This document shows, piece by piece, positions 39,738 through 50,071 of a stretch of DNA of 64,000 nt. Source of the stretch: Terrilactibacillus tamarindi (lineage in GTDB: Bacteria; Bacillota; Bacilli; Bacillales; Sporolactobacillaceae); NCBI RefSeq assembly GCF_009718825.1, contig NZ_WNHB01000002.1, positions 124,001-188,000 on the forward strand, given 5' to 3'. The notes beneath the pieces are model-generated. The model saw only the letters and a program-made list of their open reading frames with translations. It searched no databases and had not been told where the DNA came from. The translations under genes were made by a program, and so were the position numbers. The first letter of the stretch is position 1. Each line of letters starts with the position of its first letter.

Positions 39738-40823
39738 TTGAAAGAAAAAACGACCAGTTTTCAATTATTAATCACACTCTATATTGGAATTATAACCACT
39801 GGAATGCTTATGATGCCTAGACAACTTTACCGTATCGCGAGCCTTAATTTATGGTTATCCATCATGATTGGTTCCTTACTTGGTTACTTTTCCATTATCG
39901 TTATAACCCTTTTTCTTCACACTTTTAAAAATAAAACATTGACAGAAATTACCGAAGAAACATTGGGTCCATATTTAGGGCGGGCTTTGACGTTTATATT
40001 TATTTTTTTGACTTTTTACTGCGAAGCGTATTTTGTTCGACAGTACACGAATTTTATTTCAACAAATTTTTATCCAAAAACGCCGAATTACATTATTATC
40101 GGTAGCCTGGTCATGGTGTGTTGTTTCGCCGTTTATCATGGGATAGAAGTCATCTGCCGATGTGCGTTAATTGCACTTCCATTTATCTTACTGTTTTTTT
40201 CTCTTGGAAGTCTCTTATCTGTTCCAGGGATATCATTTGTAAACCTTTTACCAATTTTAGACAAAGGGCTTGTTCCACCTCTGAGCGGAGCTTCGGTTTC
40301 CTTAGCCTGGTTTAGCGAATTTATGCTCCTATCGATGTGTACACCTTTTATTCGTCACTCAAAAACGTTCTTAAGAGATGGATTTAATATGGTGACCATC
40401 ACCCTCATCACACTGCTGATTTTGATTGTTTCGATTTTGTTATTGTTAAGTGCTTTTACAGGTGTTCCATTATACCCCTACATAGTGAGTGTGAGCTATA
40501 TCTCTATTGGTCGTTTCTTTGAACATATTGAAGCTTTGGTTATGGCCATATGGATTGTTGGTGCTTTTGTTAAGATTTCCTTTTATCTGTTCGTGATTGT
40601 CCATAGTTCAGCCTCTTTCCTTCGACTTTCATCTTATAAATTGAATGCTTTACCGATTAGCTTTTTATTATTTCTATTTAGTTTATGGATTTATCCAAGT
40701 GCCCAAAGTCAAATTAAAATAGGAAGTCCTTTAATTAATACAATCACCATTCTAGTTAATCTTTTTTATCCTTTGTTAATATTGGGCTTTGTTCTATTCA
40801 AAAAGAAAAATATGGCTTATTAA
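39738..40823 (+). CDS. gerKB: Spore germinant receptor B subunit 1 (endospore permease, GerAB/GerKB family)
   Basis: A 361-residue protein with ten predicted helices of the amino acid permease (APC) type. Seen: the N-terminal TSFQLLITLYIGIITTGMLMMPRQL, FVRQYTNFISTNFYPKTPNY, HGIEVICRCALIALPFILLFF, and AWFSEFMLLSMCTPFI. B subunits bind the germinant. The start is TTG at 39738 with GGCGGTGAAAG upstream, an infrequent initiation codon that may keep expression low. It is followed by a second B gene. Confidence 0.9.
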   Translation: MKEKTTSFQLLITLYIGIITTGMLMMPRQLYRIASLNLWLSIMIGSLLGYFSIIVITLFLHTFKNKTLTEITEETLGPYLGRALTFIFIFLTFYCEAYFVRQYTNFISTNFYPKTPNYIIIGSLVMVCCFAVYHGIEVICRCALIALPFILLFFSLGSLLSVPGISFVNLLPILDKGLVPPLSGASVSLAWFSEFMLLSMCTPFIRHSKTFLRDGFNMVTITLITLLILIVSILLLLSAFTGVPLYPYIVSVSYISIGRFFEHIEALVMAIWIVGAFVKISFYLFVIVHSSASFLRLSSYKLNALPISFLLFLFSLWIYPSAQSQIKIGSPLINTITILVNLFYPLLILGFVLFKKKNMAY

Positions 40824-40852
40824 CTCTATATGGATTTGTGAGGTGATTTAAG

Positions 40853-41941
40853 ATGAACAAAATGGTAAACATTACGTCCTTTCAAATGGGGCTAGTCCTA
40901 TATATAGACACGGTTACAACTGGAGGTCTCATGCTCCCTTACGGTGTATTTGAATTGGCTAAGCAAGATCTTTGGTTTTCATTTCTCATAAGTTCATTAT
41001 TTGGTTACTTAATGGTTATAACCATCGTTATATTAAATAATACATTTCCTGGTAAAACTTTCATAGAAATAATGAAAAAAGAAATGGGTATTTTGGGTTA
41101 TGTTCTTTCTCTCTGTTTTTTATTATTTTTTCTCTATATTACAGTTTATATTTTTAGAGAATATTGTAATTTTATTGTGACACATTTCTATCGATTCACG
41201 CCCCAATTCGTTCTAATCGGTATTATGGTAATCGTGAGTGCCTACGCTGTTAAAAGCGGCATTGAAGTCATTTGTAGAACAGCTACTTTCTTTTTTCCCC
41301 TTTTATTTTTTAGCGTCTCACTCAGCACTTTGCCTTTAATTCCAGATATGCATGTTGACTTTTTACTACCGATGTTTCCCAATGGATTAATCCCTGGTTT
41401 AAAAGGATCGGTCATCGCTATGGGATGGCTAAGTGAATTTGTTTTTCTTTCTATGTTCTTACCCTTCGTATCTGCAAGAAAAAAGATTCTCCATGCAGGT
41501 TATATTAGTTTAACGTTAACCACTTTGACGATCATTTTTATCACACTTTGTGATTTTTTCGTCTTGGGTCAATCCTTTAATAAATGGTTTTTCCCCTATG
41601 TAGTAAGTACCCGTTACGTTTCACTTGGCAGATATTTTGAACATATTGAAGCCATTGTTATGGCTATTTGGATTGTTGGCATTTTTATTAAAATTGCTTC
41701 ATTTTCGTTTATGTTCGCATATGTTTTGAAGCAATTTTTGGGCGGACCAGATTATCGCTCTCTCGTTTTACCGATTTCTTTTATGTCCTTTTTCCTGTCG
41801 CTATGGATATTCCCAAGTTTAACGGATTTTTTCCAAAATGGTGGATCGTTGACAAATACATTAGATACTTTAGGAACGATCTTGTTCCCTTTATTCATTT
41901 TATCTTTTATATTCATTAAAAAGTTAATAAAAAAAAGCTAG
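40853..41941 (+). CDS. Spore germinant receptor B subunit 2 (paralogue)
   Basis: A 362-residue ten-helix endospore permease, clearly related along its length to the preceding B subunit (shared segments such as SGIEVICRTATFFFPLLFF, GWLSEFVFLSMFLPFV, RYFEHIEAIVMAIWIVG). It starts with ATG after GAGGTGA. Two B subunits with one A and one C suggest alternative receptors with different germinant specificity, as in some multi-B ger operons. The duplication is old, judging from divergence in loops. Confidence 0.88.
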   Translation: MNKMVNITSFQMGLVLYIDTVTTGGLMLPYGVFELAKQDLWFSFLISSLFGYLMVITIVILNNTFPGKTFIEIMKKEMGILGYVLSLCFLLFFLYITVYIFREYCNFIVTHFYRFTPQFVLIGIMVIVSAYAVKSGIEVICRTATFFFPLLFFSVSLSTLPLIPDMHVDFLLPMFPNGLIPGLKGSVIAMGWLSEFVFLSMFLPFVSARKKILHAGYISLTLTTLTIIFITLCDFFVLGQSFNKWFFPYVVSTRYVSLGRYFEHIEAIVMAIWIVGIFIKIASFSFMFAYVLKQFLGGPDYRSLVLPISFMSFFLSLWIFPSLTDFFQNGGSLTNTLDTLGTILFPLFILSFIFIKKLIKKS

Positions 41942-41967
41942 TACCAACGATGAAAAATGGTACTAGC
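41938..41967 (+). terminator. Hairpin at the end of the germinant receptor operon
   Basis: GCTAGTACCA and TGGTACTAGC pair around a ten-base loop, overlapping the end of the last gene. It has no T-tract, so it may be a weak terminator or an mRNA-stabilising end. Confidence 0.5.
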
Positions 41968-42083
41968 CAATATTAAGGGGGTTTTGATAGTTATATTATA
42001 TGCCCTAATAAGCTATTAAGAAGGAATATGTGATATTTTATACAATTTTTTGTATGGATAGGTTGGTTCAATGTCATATGTAA

Positions 42084-42122
42084 AAAATCTAGATAAGGTT
42101 TCAAACCTTATCTAGATTTTTA
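42084..42122. terminator. Bidirectional terminator downstream of alsD
   Basis: AAAATCTAGATAAGG and CCTTATCTAGATTTT pair around a very short loop with A6 and T5 flanks. Confidence 0.9.
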
Positions 42123-42124
42123 TT

Positions 42125-42880
42125 TTAGCCTTCTGTTTTTTTCATTTCAGCTTCCATCTCAGGACGATTAAGGTTGGCGTTTAAAAATCCTTCATCTTGT
42201 GGAAGATGTAATTTCATTTCAGGCTTTTTATTAATTTGAATCGTACAATTGTCAATCGCATAGTCAAATACATGACCACCGCTAGTTCTATTTTCATCAA
42301 TAAAGTGAAGGTGAAAACCGCCGACAGCAATTCCATGAGCGTACATTGGAGTCCAAAAACCAACCATCGTCCCCTTCACATTGTTGAATGTGAAAATAGG
42401 TTGTGATTCTACGGCTTCTGACATCGGCACATATGGTTTTTCTTGATAGACAACGGTGCGCGTTTTGACTTGTTTAAACACTCCATCAAATCGAACAGCA
42501 TAAAATAAATTTTCGCTCGGAACAAGATCCATGATTAATTCTTCAATTTCCCTCTTACTCATCGTTTGTTCCACTTTATGTGTGATTTCTGGTTTGAAAT
42601 ACGTCATCGAGCAGAACGGACTTCTATCGGCATCAACTAGGGGCGTTGCCGTACCATCTCCTCTGACGCGGTAAAATTCATTATCGAAACCAATGAGTTC
42701 ACCGTCGAGTCGATCAAAAGTTCCGATACCGAAATCACCATGATGTTTCAAATCCCCAAATGTTGTTTCCCCTTCATAGACCCCATCAAGTAAAGACAAC
42801 ATGGTGGAAACTTGATAAACCGTATCATATGATTTCTTTAAAACGTTAGTCGTCTGATCATGTTTTACAGATGTACTCAT
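42125..42880 (-). CDS. alsD: Alpha-acetolactate decarboxylase
   Basis: A 251-residue zinc enzyme converting acetolactate to acetoin. Seen: the N-terminal VYQVSTMLSLLDGVYEGETTFGDLKHHGDFGIGTFDRLDGEL, and the zinc histidines in HGIAVGGFHLHFIDENRTSGGHV, as in the Bacillus enzyme. A likely acid is the Glu within the decarboxylase core. It follows alsS by 21 bp in one operon, with a strong terminator just beyond. AAAGGGG lies before the ATG. The pathway diverts pyruvate to neutral acetoin/butanediol. Confidence 0.96.
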   Translation of the reverse strand: MSTSVKHDQTTNVLKKSYDTVYQVSTMLSLLDGVYEGETTFGDLKHHGDFGIGTFDRLDGELIGFDNEFYRVRGDGTATPLVDADRSPFCSMTYFKPEITHKVEQTMSKREIEELIMDLVPSENLFYAVRFDGVFKQVKTRTVVYQEKPYVPMSEAVESQPIFTFNNVKGTMVGFWTPMYAHGIAVGGFHLHFIDENRTSGGHVFDYAIDNCTIQINKKPEMKLHLPQDEGFLNANLNRPEMEAEMKKTEG

Positions 42881-42901
42881 TAAGGAGCCCCTTTCATAAA
42901 A

Positions 42902-44593
42902 TTAGTTTAATGCGTTAGGAATCAATTTTTTCGCTAGGTCGATGTTTTCACTATAATCAATAGGCACATCAACAATAACTGGTCCATCTTGGTAAGCAAG
43001 TGCTTCTTTCATAACATTTTTTAATTCACTTGGTTTATTCACGCGCATGCCTTTTGCACCAAAACTTTCAGCATATTTCACGATATCGACTGATCCAAAT
43101 TCAACACCAGCCGTTCTTTCATATTTCATCACTTGTTGGAAGGCAACCATGTCATACGTTCCATCTCTCCATACAAAGTGAACTATAGGTAATTTAAGAC
43201 GAACCGCTGTTTCCAATTCGTTAGCTGAGAACAAGAATCCACCATCACCAGATATAGATACCGTTTTTTCTTCAGGGTGAACAAGGGCAGCCGCCATAGC
43301 CCAAGGAAGAGCTACGCCAAGTGTTTGCATTCCATTACTGAATAATAGACGATGTGGTTCATAAGAACGGAAATGTCTTGCCATCCAGATATAGTGAGAA
43401 CCTACGTCACAAGTAACCGTCACATTGTCATCAATTAAATCGCGTAAATCACGAACGAATTGTAATGGGTGGACAAGATCGGAATCTTCACGTGCAGGTG
43501 GTTCATCTCGATCAACGATTTTTTGACGTAATTCATCCATCAGTTTCAAACCTTCATCAGAAACATTCAAGTGAGTTAATTTCTCTTTAATGCTATCTAC
43601 TGTAGCACCGATATCACCGATAAGTTCGATCTCAGGTTGGTAATCATGATCAATATCAGCATGAAGTTCATCCAAATGAATTAATTTACGATCTCCGACA
43701 GAATTCCAGAATTTCGGATCATATTCAACTGGATCGTAACCAATCGTTAAAAGAACATCGGCATTTTCAATAAGAATATCACCAGGTTGGTTACGGAAGA
43801 GGCCAATACGACCGTAGAAATGTTCTTCGAGATCTCTTGAAATTAATCCGGCAGCTTGGAACGTTTCAACAACGGGTAAAGAGATTTTCTTAAGTAATGA
43901 ACGTACAGCAGCAACGACTTTACGTTTGCTTGCTCTTTGACCGACTAAAATGGCAGGAAGTTTGGCATTTTGAATCGCCTCAACCGCTTTGTCGATTGAT
44001 TCAGTTGCAGCAGGACCCATTAATGGTTCAGGAGATGGTGCAACTGCTCTAGCTGTCGTAGAGTTAGCCGTAACATCTTGAGGTAAGCTTACAAAAGCTG
44101 CACCTTGTGGACCAGATGATGCTTCTCTAAAAGCATTGGTCAAAACTTCTGGAATGTTATCGGAGTCAACAACTTCTTTACTGAATTTTGTAATAGACGA
44201 GAACAAGGCCGCATTATCCATAGATTGGTGAGTTCGTTTGTTTCTGTCAGCTCTTATAACTTGACCGCCTATGGCAACAACGGGATCATTTTCCACATTA
44301 GCTGTAACGAGGCCTGTGGCAAGGTTAGACACCCCAGGACCTGAAGTGACTAAAACAACACCTGGTTTACCCGTTAAACGTCCCATGGCAGCAGCCATAA
44401 ATGCAGCATTTTGTTCGTGACGGCAAACAATTAATTCCGGACCGCGGTCTTCTAAAACATCGAAAACGGAATCAATTTTTGCACCTGGAATACCAAAAAC
44501 GTACTTAACACCTTGTTGAATTAACGTATCAACAACTAAATCTGCGCCTTTTGCTTTTTTAATTTTGTCTTGTTTTTTTTCAGTTTTGCTCAC
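42902..44593 (-). CDS. alsS: Acetolactate synthase, catabolic (AlsS)
   Basis: A 563-residue TPP enzyme of the FAD-independent catabolic type, closer to B. subtilis AlsS than to the anabolic IlvB at 15.6-17.3 kb. Seen: [27 protein letters not shown], the catalytic Glu in [17 protein letters not shown], and the TPP/Mg motif [16 protein letters not shown] followed by [14 protein letters not shown] with the second metal Asp. It starts at GTG with AAGGAGG upstream. It is divergent from alsR and co-transcribed with alsD, and probably induced by acetate or low pH through AlsR as in Bacillus. Confidence 0.94.
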   Translation of the reverse strand: MSKTEKKQDKIKKAKGADLVVDTLIQQGVKYVFGIPGAKIDSVFDVLEDRGPELIVCRHEQNAAFMAAAMGRLTGKPGVVLVTSGPGVSNLATGLVTANVENDPVVAIGGQVIRADRNKRTHQSMDNAALFSSITKFSKEVVDSDNIPEVLTNAFREASSGPQGAAFVSLPQDVTANSTTARAVAPSPEPLMGPAATESIDKAVEAIQNAKLPAILVGQRASKRKVVAAVRSLLKKISLPVVETFQAAGLISRDLEEHFYGRIGLFRNQPGDILIENADVLLTIGYDPVEYDPKFWNSVGDRKLIHLDELHADIDHDYQPEIELIGDIGATVDSIKEKLTHLNVSDEGLKLMDELRQKIVDRDEPPAREDSDLVHPLQFVRDLRDLIDDNVTVTCDVGSHYIWMARHFRSYEPHRLLFSNGMQTLGVALPWAMAAALVHPEEKTVSISGDGGFLFSANELETAVRLKLPIVHFVWRDGTYDMVAFQQVMKYERTAGVEFGSVDIVKYAESFGAKGMRVNKPSELKNVMKEALAYQDGPVIVDVPIDYSENIDLAKKLIPNALN

Positions 44594-45114
44594 TTTTAGT
44601 AATCCTCCTTTTTAGTATATAAATCGATCAGAGTACCATTTAAAATAGGAGTCAAATAATCATGAAACTCTGATGAATGAAACTTATGGTTAGTATCTTC
44701 TCCCCTAACAATGGTCAGAGTTTAGATATAAATGAATCCTATAATTAATTTCATCTTTACTTTACAACGGCTATGGTATTGCGTCAAATATATCATTGTA
44801 TTACTATTAATACGTAGTGCGACTTAATCGCGCGAGCTTTATCTTTTTTTGTCAAATTAAAGGTCTGATGATCAGATTTATTATATATTTTTTACAGATT
44901 TAGATTTATATTAATATTAAGTAAAAGTTTACCTTAATAAATTTGTTGCAATTTTTAATAAAGGATGTTTCGTTTCAAGGGTATGATGATAAAGAACCTT
45001 TAAAAGGTTGTTTAAAAAAATATTTATTTAAGTCTCAAACATAGTGTTTACTTTTTTTGAATTTATCTTTCGTAACAACTTATACCATATAGAAACACAC
45101 TAGGAGTGTAGGAC
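44594..45114. promoter_or_regulatory. Divergent alsS-alsR control region
   Basis: This 521 bp region separates alsS and alsR and should contain both promoters and AlsR binding sites. The sequence is AT-rich with a local GC-rich patch ATCGCGCGAG (44829-44838). I see no ORF with a ribosome binding site and cannot delimit operators. Confidence 0.45.
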
Positions 45115-46011
45115 ATGGAATTACGGCACCTTCATTATTTTATTATTGTTGCTGAAGAACTTCATTTTGGGAGAGCAGCTGTGCGATTACAAATGACTCA
45201 ACCACCACTAAGTCAACAAATCAAGCAGTTGGAAAATGAAATTGGTGTTGATTTATTCAAACGAACAAAGAGACATGTAGAACTTACTACAGCAGGAAAA
45301 ATGTTTTTAAATGATGCAAAACAAGCCTTGTCAGTACTGGACCAAGCAGTTGATACAGCACAACGTGCACAACGAGGGGAAATAGGGCATATTGCAGTTG
45401 GCTTTGTAGGTTCTGCAACCTATGACATCCTTCCAGATATCGTCCGTGAATTCAGGCGAAAATTTCCTGATGTTTCTATTGAACTTCAGGAATTATCGAC
45501 TCCAGATCAAATCAAAGCCTTGCATGACGGTTATTTAGATATTGGTATGGTACACCCTCCCATAAACAGTTCCATGATTACTACAGAAATTTTACTACGT
45601 GGGAAATGTGCCTTATCAATGCCAAAAAATCATCCACTAGCTAAAAAAGAAGCCATTTATCTCAAGGATCTTGTCGATATACCATTCATTGTTGTGTCTC
45701 GTGATATTTGGCCCGCTTTGTATGATGATTTTGTTTCTCTTTTTCAAGATGCTGGGTTTACACCTAAGATTGTTCAGGAAGCAAATGAATATCAAATGGT
45801 TCTTGGACTTGTTTCCGCTGGTATTGGCATAGGCGTTGTTCCAAGCACTGCAGAGAAAAATTTTAATTTAGACGTCGTGTATAAGGAAATTGAGGATTAT
45901 CCTTTAAATGCAATTCTTTCTGTTGCTTATCGTAAAACAGACGAAAACCCATCTCTAAAACGTTTCATTGATATTTCAAAAGAAATTGGGCAAAAATATA
46001 TGATCGATTAA
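45115..46011 (+). CDS. alsR: LysR-type activator of acetoin synthesis, AlsR-like
   Basis: A 298-residue LysR protein. The helix-turn-helix is in the first 60 residues (LHFGRAAVRLQMTQPPLSQQIKQLE), followed by an effector domain containing GEIGHIAVGFVGSATYDILP. The PPLSQQI recognition helix and overall sequence are those of AlsR/BenM-like regulators. The divergent position next to alsSD makes AlsR the clear call. AGGAGTG lies before the ATG. A strong terminator follows. Confidence 0.92.
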   Translation: MELRHLHYFIIVAEELHFGRAAVRLQMTQPPLSQQIKQLENEIGVDLFKRTKRHVELTTAGKMFLNDAKQALSVLDQAVDTAQRAQRGEIGHIAVGFVGSATYDILPDIVREFRRKFPDVSIELQELSTPDQIKALHDGYLDIGMVHPPINSSMITTEILLRGKCALSMPKNHPLAKKEAIYLKDLVDIPFIVVSRDIWPALYDDFVSLFQDAGFTPKIVQEANEYQMVLGLVSAGIGIGVVPSTAEKNFNLDVVYKEIEDYPLNAILSVAYRKTDENPSLKRFIDISKEIGQKYMID

Positions 46012-46026
46012 GTCTTTTTAAAGTAA

Positions 46027-46062
46027 AGGAGGCTGACATTAAAACGTCAGCCTCCTCATTTT
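46027..46062. terminator. Bidirectional terminator between alsR and the RND exporter
   Basis: AGGAGGCTGAC and GTCAGCCTCCT pair around ATTAAAAC, followed on the plus strand by a T-rich run. It separates convergent alsR and the RND gene. Confidence 0.9.
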
Positions 46063-49000
46063 TATTCTTCAATAGCTTTCTTTTTCTTACCTTTACGATG
46101 ACTCATTTTCATTAAAAATTCATAGACAATAGGGACGACGACAAGTGTGAGTAATGTTGAACTCGTGATACCACCGATAACCGTCACACCAAGTCCTTTG
46201 GATATAAGTCCGCCACTTCCTTCTGCTCCAATGGCAAGTGGAATGAGTGCACCAATGGTTGCAATGGCTGTCATTAAGATCGGACGTAAACGTGTCGCAC
46301 CAGCTTCTAGTAAGGCTTCTCTTGTTGATAAACCTGCCTTCTCCATATGAATGACTCGATCAATTAATACAATCGCGTTTGTTACGACAATACCGATCAA
46401 CATGAGTACACCGATCATAGCCGATACACTAATGGTTTCACCTGAGATAAAGAGAGCTAATAAACCACCGATTATAGTGAACGGTAAGGAGAAGAGAATG
46501 GCGAATGGTGCAAGTCCGCCACCAAAAGTGACAACAAGGACAAAGTAGACAATGGCTATAGCAGCTAAAATGGCCATCCCTAATTGTGAAAACGATTCAT
46601 TCATTTGCTCTGTGACACCGCCAAATGAAATACTTGCTTGATTCGGTGTTTTGATTTTATCTACTTTTGCTTTCAAGTCGCTTGTCGCTTGGCTCACATC
46701 AGCCGATGTCACTTTGGCAGATACTTGCGCACTAAATTTACCATTACGTTTCGTTAATGAATTCGCTGTTTTTCCTTTTTCTACTTTTACAACATCCTTT
46801 ATTGGTACTTCCCTGCCAAGTGGTGATGTCAATGTTTTAGCCATCACATCATCAATATCTTTATAGGATGATTTAGCGTTTTTAACGTAGACATTAAGTT
46901 CTTTACCATTTTGTTTAATCGTTGTTAATGTCTGGCTCTCTCCTGTATTTGCCAAGGCCCCCGCAACCTGCCCGGCTGTTAAACCTAATTGACTTAGTTT
47001 ATCTTTATCCACGACAAGATTAAATTGACTATAGGCTTGTGTGAGACTCGAATCAATATTTGTCAGGTTCTTTTGCTGTTTCATTTTTGATTCGACTTGC
47101 TTCACAATTGGCTTAATTTGTTCCATGGAATCGCCGTAGACATAGAGCGTTAACGTATTGTTGCTTCCGCTCGTGCCCCCACCCATGTCTTCTTGACCCC
47201 ATTTGCCTTTATTGGATATCTTAGCAAGATCTTTCATGGTTTTATCAGCTAATTTATCGAAGTTAGGGGTATCTTTCTCATACATTACATAGAATAAGGC
47301 TTGATTAGAAGCTGCAGGATTCATTGGATTTTCTCCACCGACTGAATACTGCATTTTTGTCATGTGTTTATTATCTTCTAGGTATTTCTCGGCTTTTAAA
47401 GCAACAGCTTCAACATCGCTTAAACGTTGACCTGGATTAGGGCTATAGGTGATCGTCAACATTTTTTCTGAATCTGATGCTAAGAAACTAAAACCAATCT
47501 TAGGGACTAAAAACAAACTTCCAACAAGAGCTAAAACTGCAATCCCAAAAGTGATCAGCTTATGATTTAAAGCGCCATTTAAAACACGTTTATAGAATGA
47601 CGATAACTTTCCTATTTCTTTATGTTCTTTGGCTTTTTTTACCCCATTTTTAAATAATGAATCAGCTAACATTGGAACGATCGTTATGGCAACAAGTAAA
47701 GAGGCAAGCAGTGAACACACAATTGTTAAGGCAAATGGCAAAAATATTTGTCCAACAACACCACTCACTAAGGCCATAGGCAGGAACACGGCAATCGTTA
47801 CGATGGTCGATGACATAATTGGGATGAACATCTCGCGTGTGGCTTCACGGATTAATTCCGTGCCTTTAAGTTTCTCAGTTGATAAGGTTAATCGCCTGTA
47901 AATGTTCTCGATAACCACAATAGAGTCATCCACAACACGGCCAATGGCTACCGTCATCGCACCGAGTGTCATGATGTTTAATGTGACATCCATTTGTTTG
48001 AGAACGATGAGTGCCATTAAAAGGGATAATGGAATCGAAAAGATGGAAATAATCGTTGATCGAATATTTCTCAAGAACAACATGATAATAATAACGGCAA
48101 AAATGGCACCAAGTATGGCCTTTTCAATCATTGTTTTAACCGAATCTTGGATTGGTTTTGCCTGATCATACATATTAACGGTGTGAATGCCATTATTGTC
48201 TTTGCTGAATTTCTTTAACTTCGCATTGGCTTCTTTCACGACATCTACTGTGTTGGCATCATCTGCTTTCACTATAGATACACCGATAGACTCTTGTCCA
48301 TTTGTTCGGGAAATGGATTCCGCTTTTTTATCAAGTTGAAGTTTCGCCACATCTTTTAGTGTAATTGTTGGTAATTGTGCAGGTTTTACTTGAGTTTGCG
48401 GCGCAGCTTGTCCTTGCATTTGACCTTGGCCTGCACTCTGTTGCATTTGGCTTTGTACAGGTATTTCAATATTTTCTAAATCATGGAGCGTTTTAATGTC
48501 TCCATTTACAGCGACCGATTGTTCTTGATTTCCAATGGTATACAAACCAAGCGGCATGGATACATTGGCCCCCTTAATCATGTTGGTCACTGTATCTTGA
48601 GTTAAACCATAGTGTTTTAATTTCTTATCGTCGAAAGTTAAAAGAATCTGACGTTGCTCTTGACCTGAAACGGTAACCGTTGAGATTCCATCTATGCCTT
48701 CAAGAGTAGGGACCAAATCATCTTCTACTTTAGACGTCAATTCTGAAAGTGATGCATTTTCATTAGAAACACTGACACTTAAAACAGGAAAAGCATTAAA
48801 ATTAATTTTAGAGACATTTGGCGTCTCCACATTATCTGGTAAATCGATTTTATCAACAGCTTCTTTTACTTCTGTAACGGCTTTATCCATGTCTTTGTCG
48901 TAGTTATATTCGACTTGGATGGACGAGACATTGGCATTCGTTGTAGAGCTTACATTTTCAACCCCTGATAAATGACTGATCCTCTGTTCGATGGGTGTCG

Positions 49001-49193
49001 TAATTTTATCATTAATGTCTGTTGGTGTTCCTCCAGGATACATCGTGGTTATTGTAAGGACTGGAAAACTCATATTTGGCATGGTTTCCATCTTCATCTT
49101 AGAACCAGAATATAATCCAGCAACCACTACAATAATGGTGAGTAGCCAAAGGGCATACTTATTCTTTGTCGAAAAATTAATAATAGACTTCAA
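46062..49193 (-). CDS. swrC: RND-family efflux transporter (SwrC/AcrB-like)
   Basis: A 1043-residue, 12-helix RND pump. Helix 1 follows the N-terminus (INFSTKNKYALWLLTIIVVVAGLYSG), the two large outer loops follow helices 1 and 7, and the proton-relay Asp pair is in GRVVDDSIVVIENIYRR (helix 4). The frame opens at GTG 49202, but TTG at 49193 has GAGGTG six bases upstream and matches the start of B. subtilis SwrC. A Gln/Met/Pro-rich insert (QMQQSAGQGQMQGQAAPQTQ) lies in the first periplasm-equivalent loop. It is monocistronic. SwrC exports surfactin and gives antibiotic resistance in Bacillus; the substrate here is unknown. Confidence 0.88.
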   Translation of the reverse strand: MKSIINFSTKNKYALWLLTIIVVVAGLYSGSKMKMETMPNMSFPVLTITTMYPGGTPTDINDKITTPIEQRISHLSGVENVSSTTNANVSSIQVEYNYDKDMDKAVTEVKEAVDKIDLPDNVETPNVSKINFNAFPVLSVSVSNENASLSELTSKVEDDLVPTLEGIDGISTVTVSGQEQRQILLTFDDKKLKHYGLTQDTVTNMIKGANVSMPLGLYTIGNQEQSVAVNGDIKTLHDLENIEIPVQSQMQQSAGQGQMQGQAAPQTQVKPAQLPTITLKDVAKLQLDKKAESISRTNGQESIGVSIVKADDANTVDVVKEANAKLKKFSKDNNGIHTVNMYDQAKPIQDSVKTMIEKAILGAIFAVIIIMLFLRNIRSTIISIFSIPLSLLMALIVLKQMDVTLNIMTLGAMTVAIGRVVDDSIVVIENIYRRLTLSTEKLKGTELIREATREMFIPIMSSTIVTIAVFLPMALVSGVVGQIFLPFALTIVCSLLASLLVAITIVPMLADSLFKNGVKKAKEHKEIGKLSSFYKRVLNGALNHKLITFGIAVLALVGSLFLVPKIGFSFLASDSEKMLTITYSPNPGQRLSDVEAVALKAEKYLEDNKHMTKMQYSVGGENPMNPAASNQALFYVMYEKDTPNFDKLADKTMKDLAKISNKGKWGQEDMGGGTSGSNNTLTLYVYGDSMEQIKPIVKQVESKMKQQKNLTNIDSSLTQAYSQFNLVVDKDKLSQLGLTAGQVAGALANTGESQTLTTIKQNGKELNVYVKNAKSSYKDIDDVMAKTLTSPLGREVPIKDVVKVEKGKTANSLTKRNGKFSAQVSAKVTSADVSQATSDLKAKVDKIKTPNQASISFGGVTEQMNESFSQLGMAILAAIAIVYFVLVVTFGGGLAPFAILFSLPFTIIGGLLALFISGETISVSAMIGVLMLIGIVVTNAIVLIDRVIHMEKAGLSTREALLEAGATRLRPILMTAIATIGALIPLAIGAEGSGGLISKGLGVTVIGGITSSTLLTLVVVPIVYEFLMKMSHRKGKKKKAIEE

Positions 49194-49480
49194 TCTCTTC
49201 ACCTCGGTAATAGAATCTAAATTTTCATATTAACAACTAAAATGTTGGTAACGAACATATTAATATAGCTATGTATTCACTTTTACTCATCTCATTACGT
49301 TTCTCCTCCTAAAAAAGTTTCATATTATTTAACTAAACGTGAGAATCATTACTTCATCATTATCTATAATAGAGTTAAATGACGTATGCAACTGTCGATT
49401 TAATTCAACATACAACTTAAGTCGTATTTTTATTTGTACTCTAGAGAACTTTGAAAAATAAGCATTCAACCACTATATAT

Positions 49481-49909
49481 TTACTTAATCGATCGTAAGT
49501 CAGGTACATTTTTGGGTTGGTCCATATGCTTTTCTAAATGTTGACGTATTGAATCAGATAATGGTACCGACTCCCTACTTATAAAATCAAAACCAAGTAA
49601 CGTCACACGTCCACGAGCACGACATTCACCATTTTTATCTATGATGGCATGTTCAGCATCAAAACTTGAACGACCTAGTCTACCAATCCATGTTAATACA
49701 GTCACTGTTTCTCCATATTTTATTTCTTGAATATAGTCACAATGAGTTGAAGCAACAATAATATTCCACTCGTCAAAATTTAAATTTGGATTAAACAATT
49801 CAAATATAGCCCTTTTCCCCTCTTCAAAATAGGTATAATACACGGCATTATTGACATGTCCCAACGAATCACAATCATTAAACCTAACAGTGATTTCTGT
49901 CGATATCAT
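49481..49909 (-). CDS. Acyl-CoA thioesterase, 4HBT hot-dog fold (YbgC/FcbC-like)
   Basis: A 142-residue hot-dog protein. The active-site segment VRFNDCDSLGHVNNAVYYTYFEEGKRAIF has the conserved Asp and the HVNN motif of 4-hydroxybenzoyl-CoA thioesterase-like enzymes. It probably hydrolyses acyl-CoA or acyl-ACP; chain preference is not predictable. TAGGAGG precedes the ATG. It stands alone between the RND and FNT genes. Confidence 0.87.
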   Translation of the reverse strand: MISTEITVRFNDCDSLGHVNNAVYYTYFEEGKRAIFELFNPNLNFDEWNIIVASTHCDYIQEIKYGETVTVLTWIGRLGRSSFDAEHAIIDKNGECRARGRVTLLGFDFISRESVPLSDSIRQHLEKHMDQPKNVPDLRSIK

Positions 49910-50021
49910 CTAAATTTCCTCCTAATTATTAGTCAAATTCCACGACTCTTAAAAATATATCAAAATAATCATAACACTTTTCATAGTTAATATCTCTTGC
50001 AGCTTTTTTCATAGAAAACGT

Positions 50022-50055
50022 AAAAAAATACCACAGATCCTATCATTGTGGTATT
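50022..50055 (-). terminator. Terminator of the formate/nitrite channel gene
   Basis: On the minus strand AATACCACA and TGTGGTATT pair around an 11-base loop and are followed by T7. Confidence 0.88.
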
Positions 50056-50071
50056 TTCGCAAGGTTTAAGA

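Noticed and set aside
42902-44593. alsS as a second copy of ilvB
   Set aside because: It groups with alsD and alsR, has the FAD-independent catabolic motifs ([13 protein letters not shown]) and no small-subunit gene, so it is the acetoin-pathway enzyme.
42902-44593. Arg in WRDGTYDM of AlsS as a lost metal ligand
   Set aside because: In AlsS-type enzymes the metal ligand is the following Asp, which is retained; the change is not disabling.
47629-48165. Two adjoining plus-strand open frames inside the RND exporter gene
   Set aside because: They are antisense to conserved transmembrane sequence, without ribosome binding sites or family resemblance.
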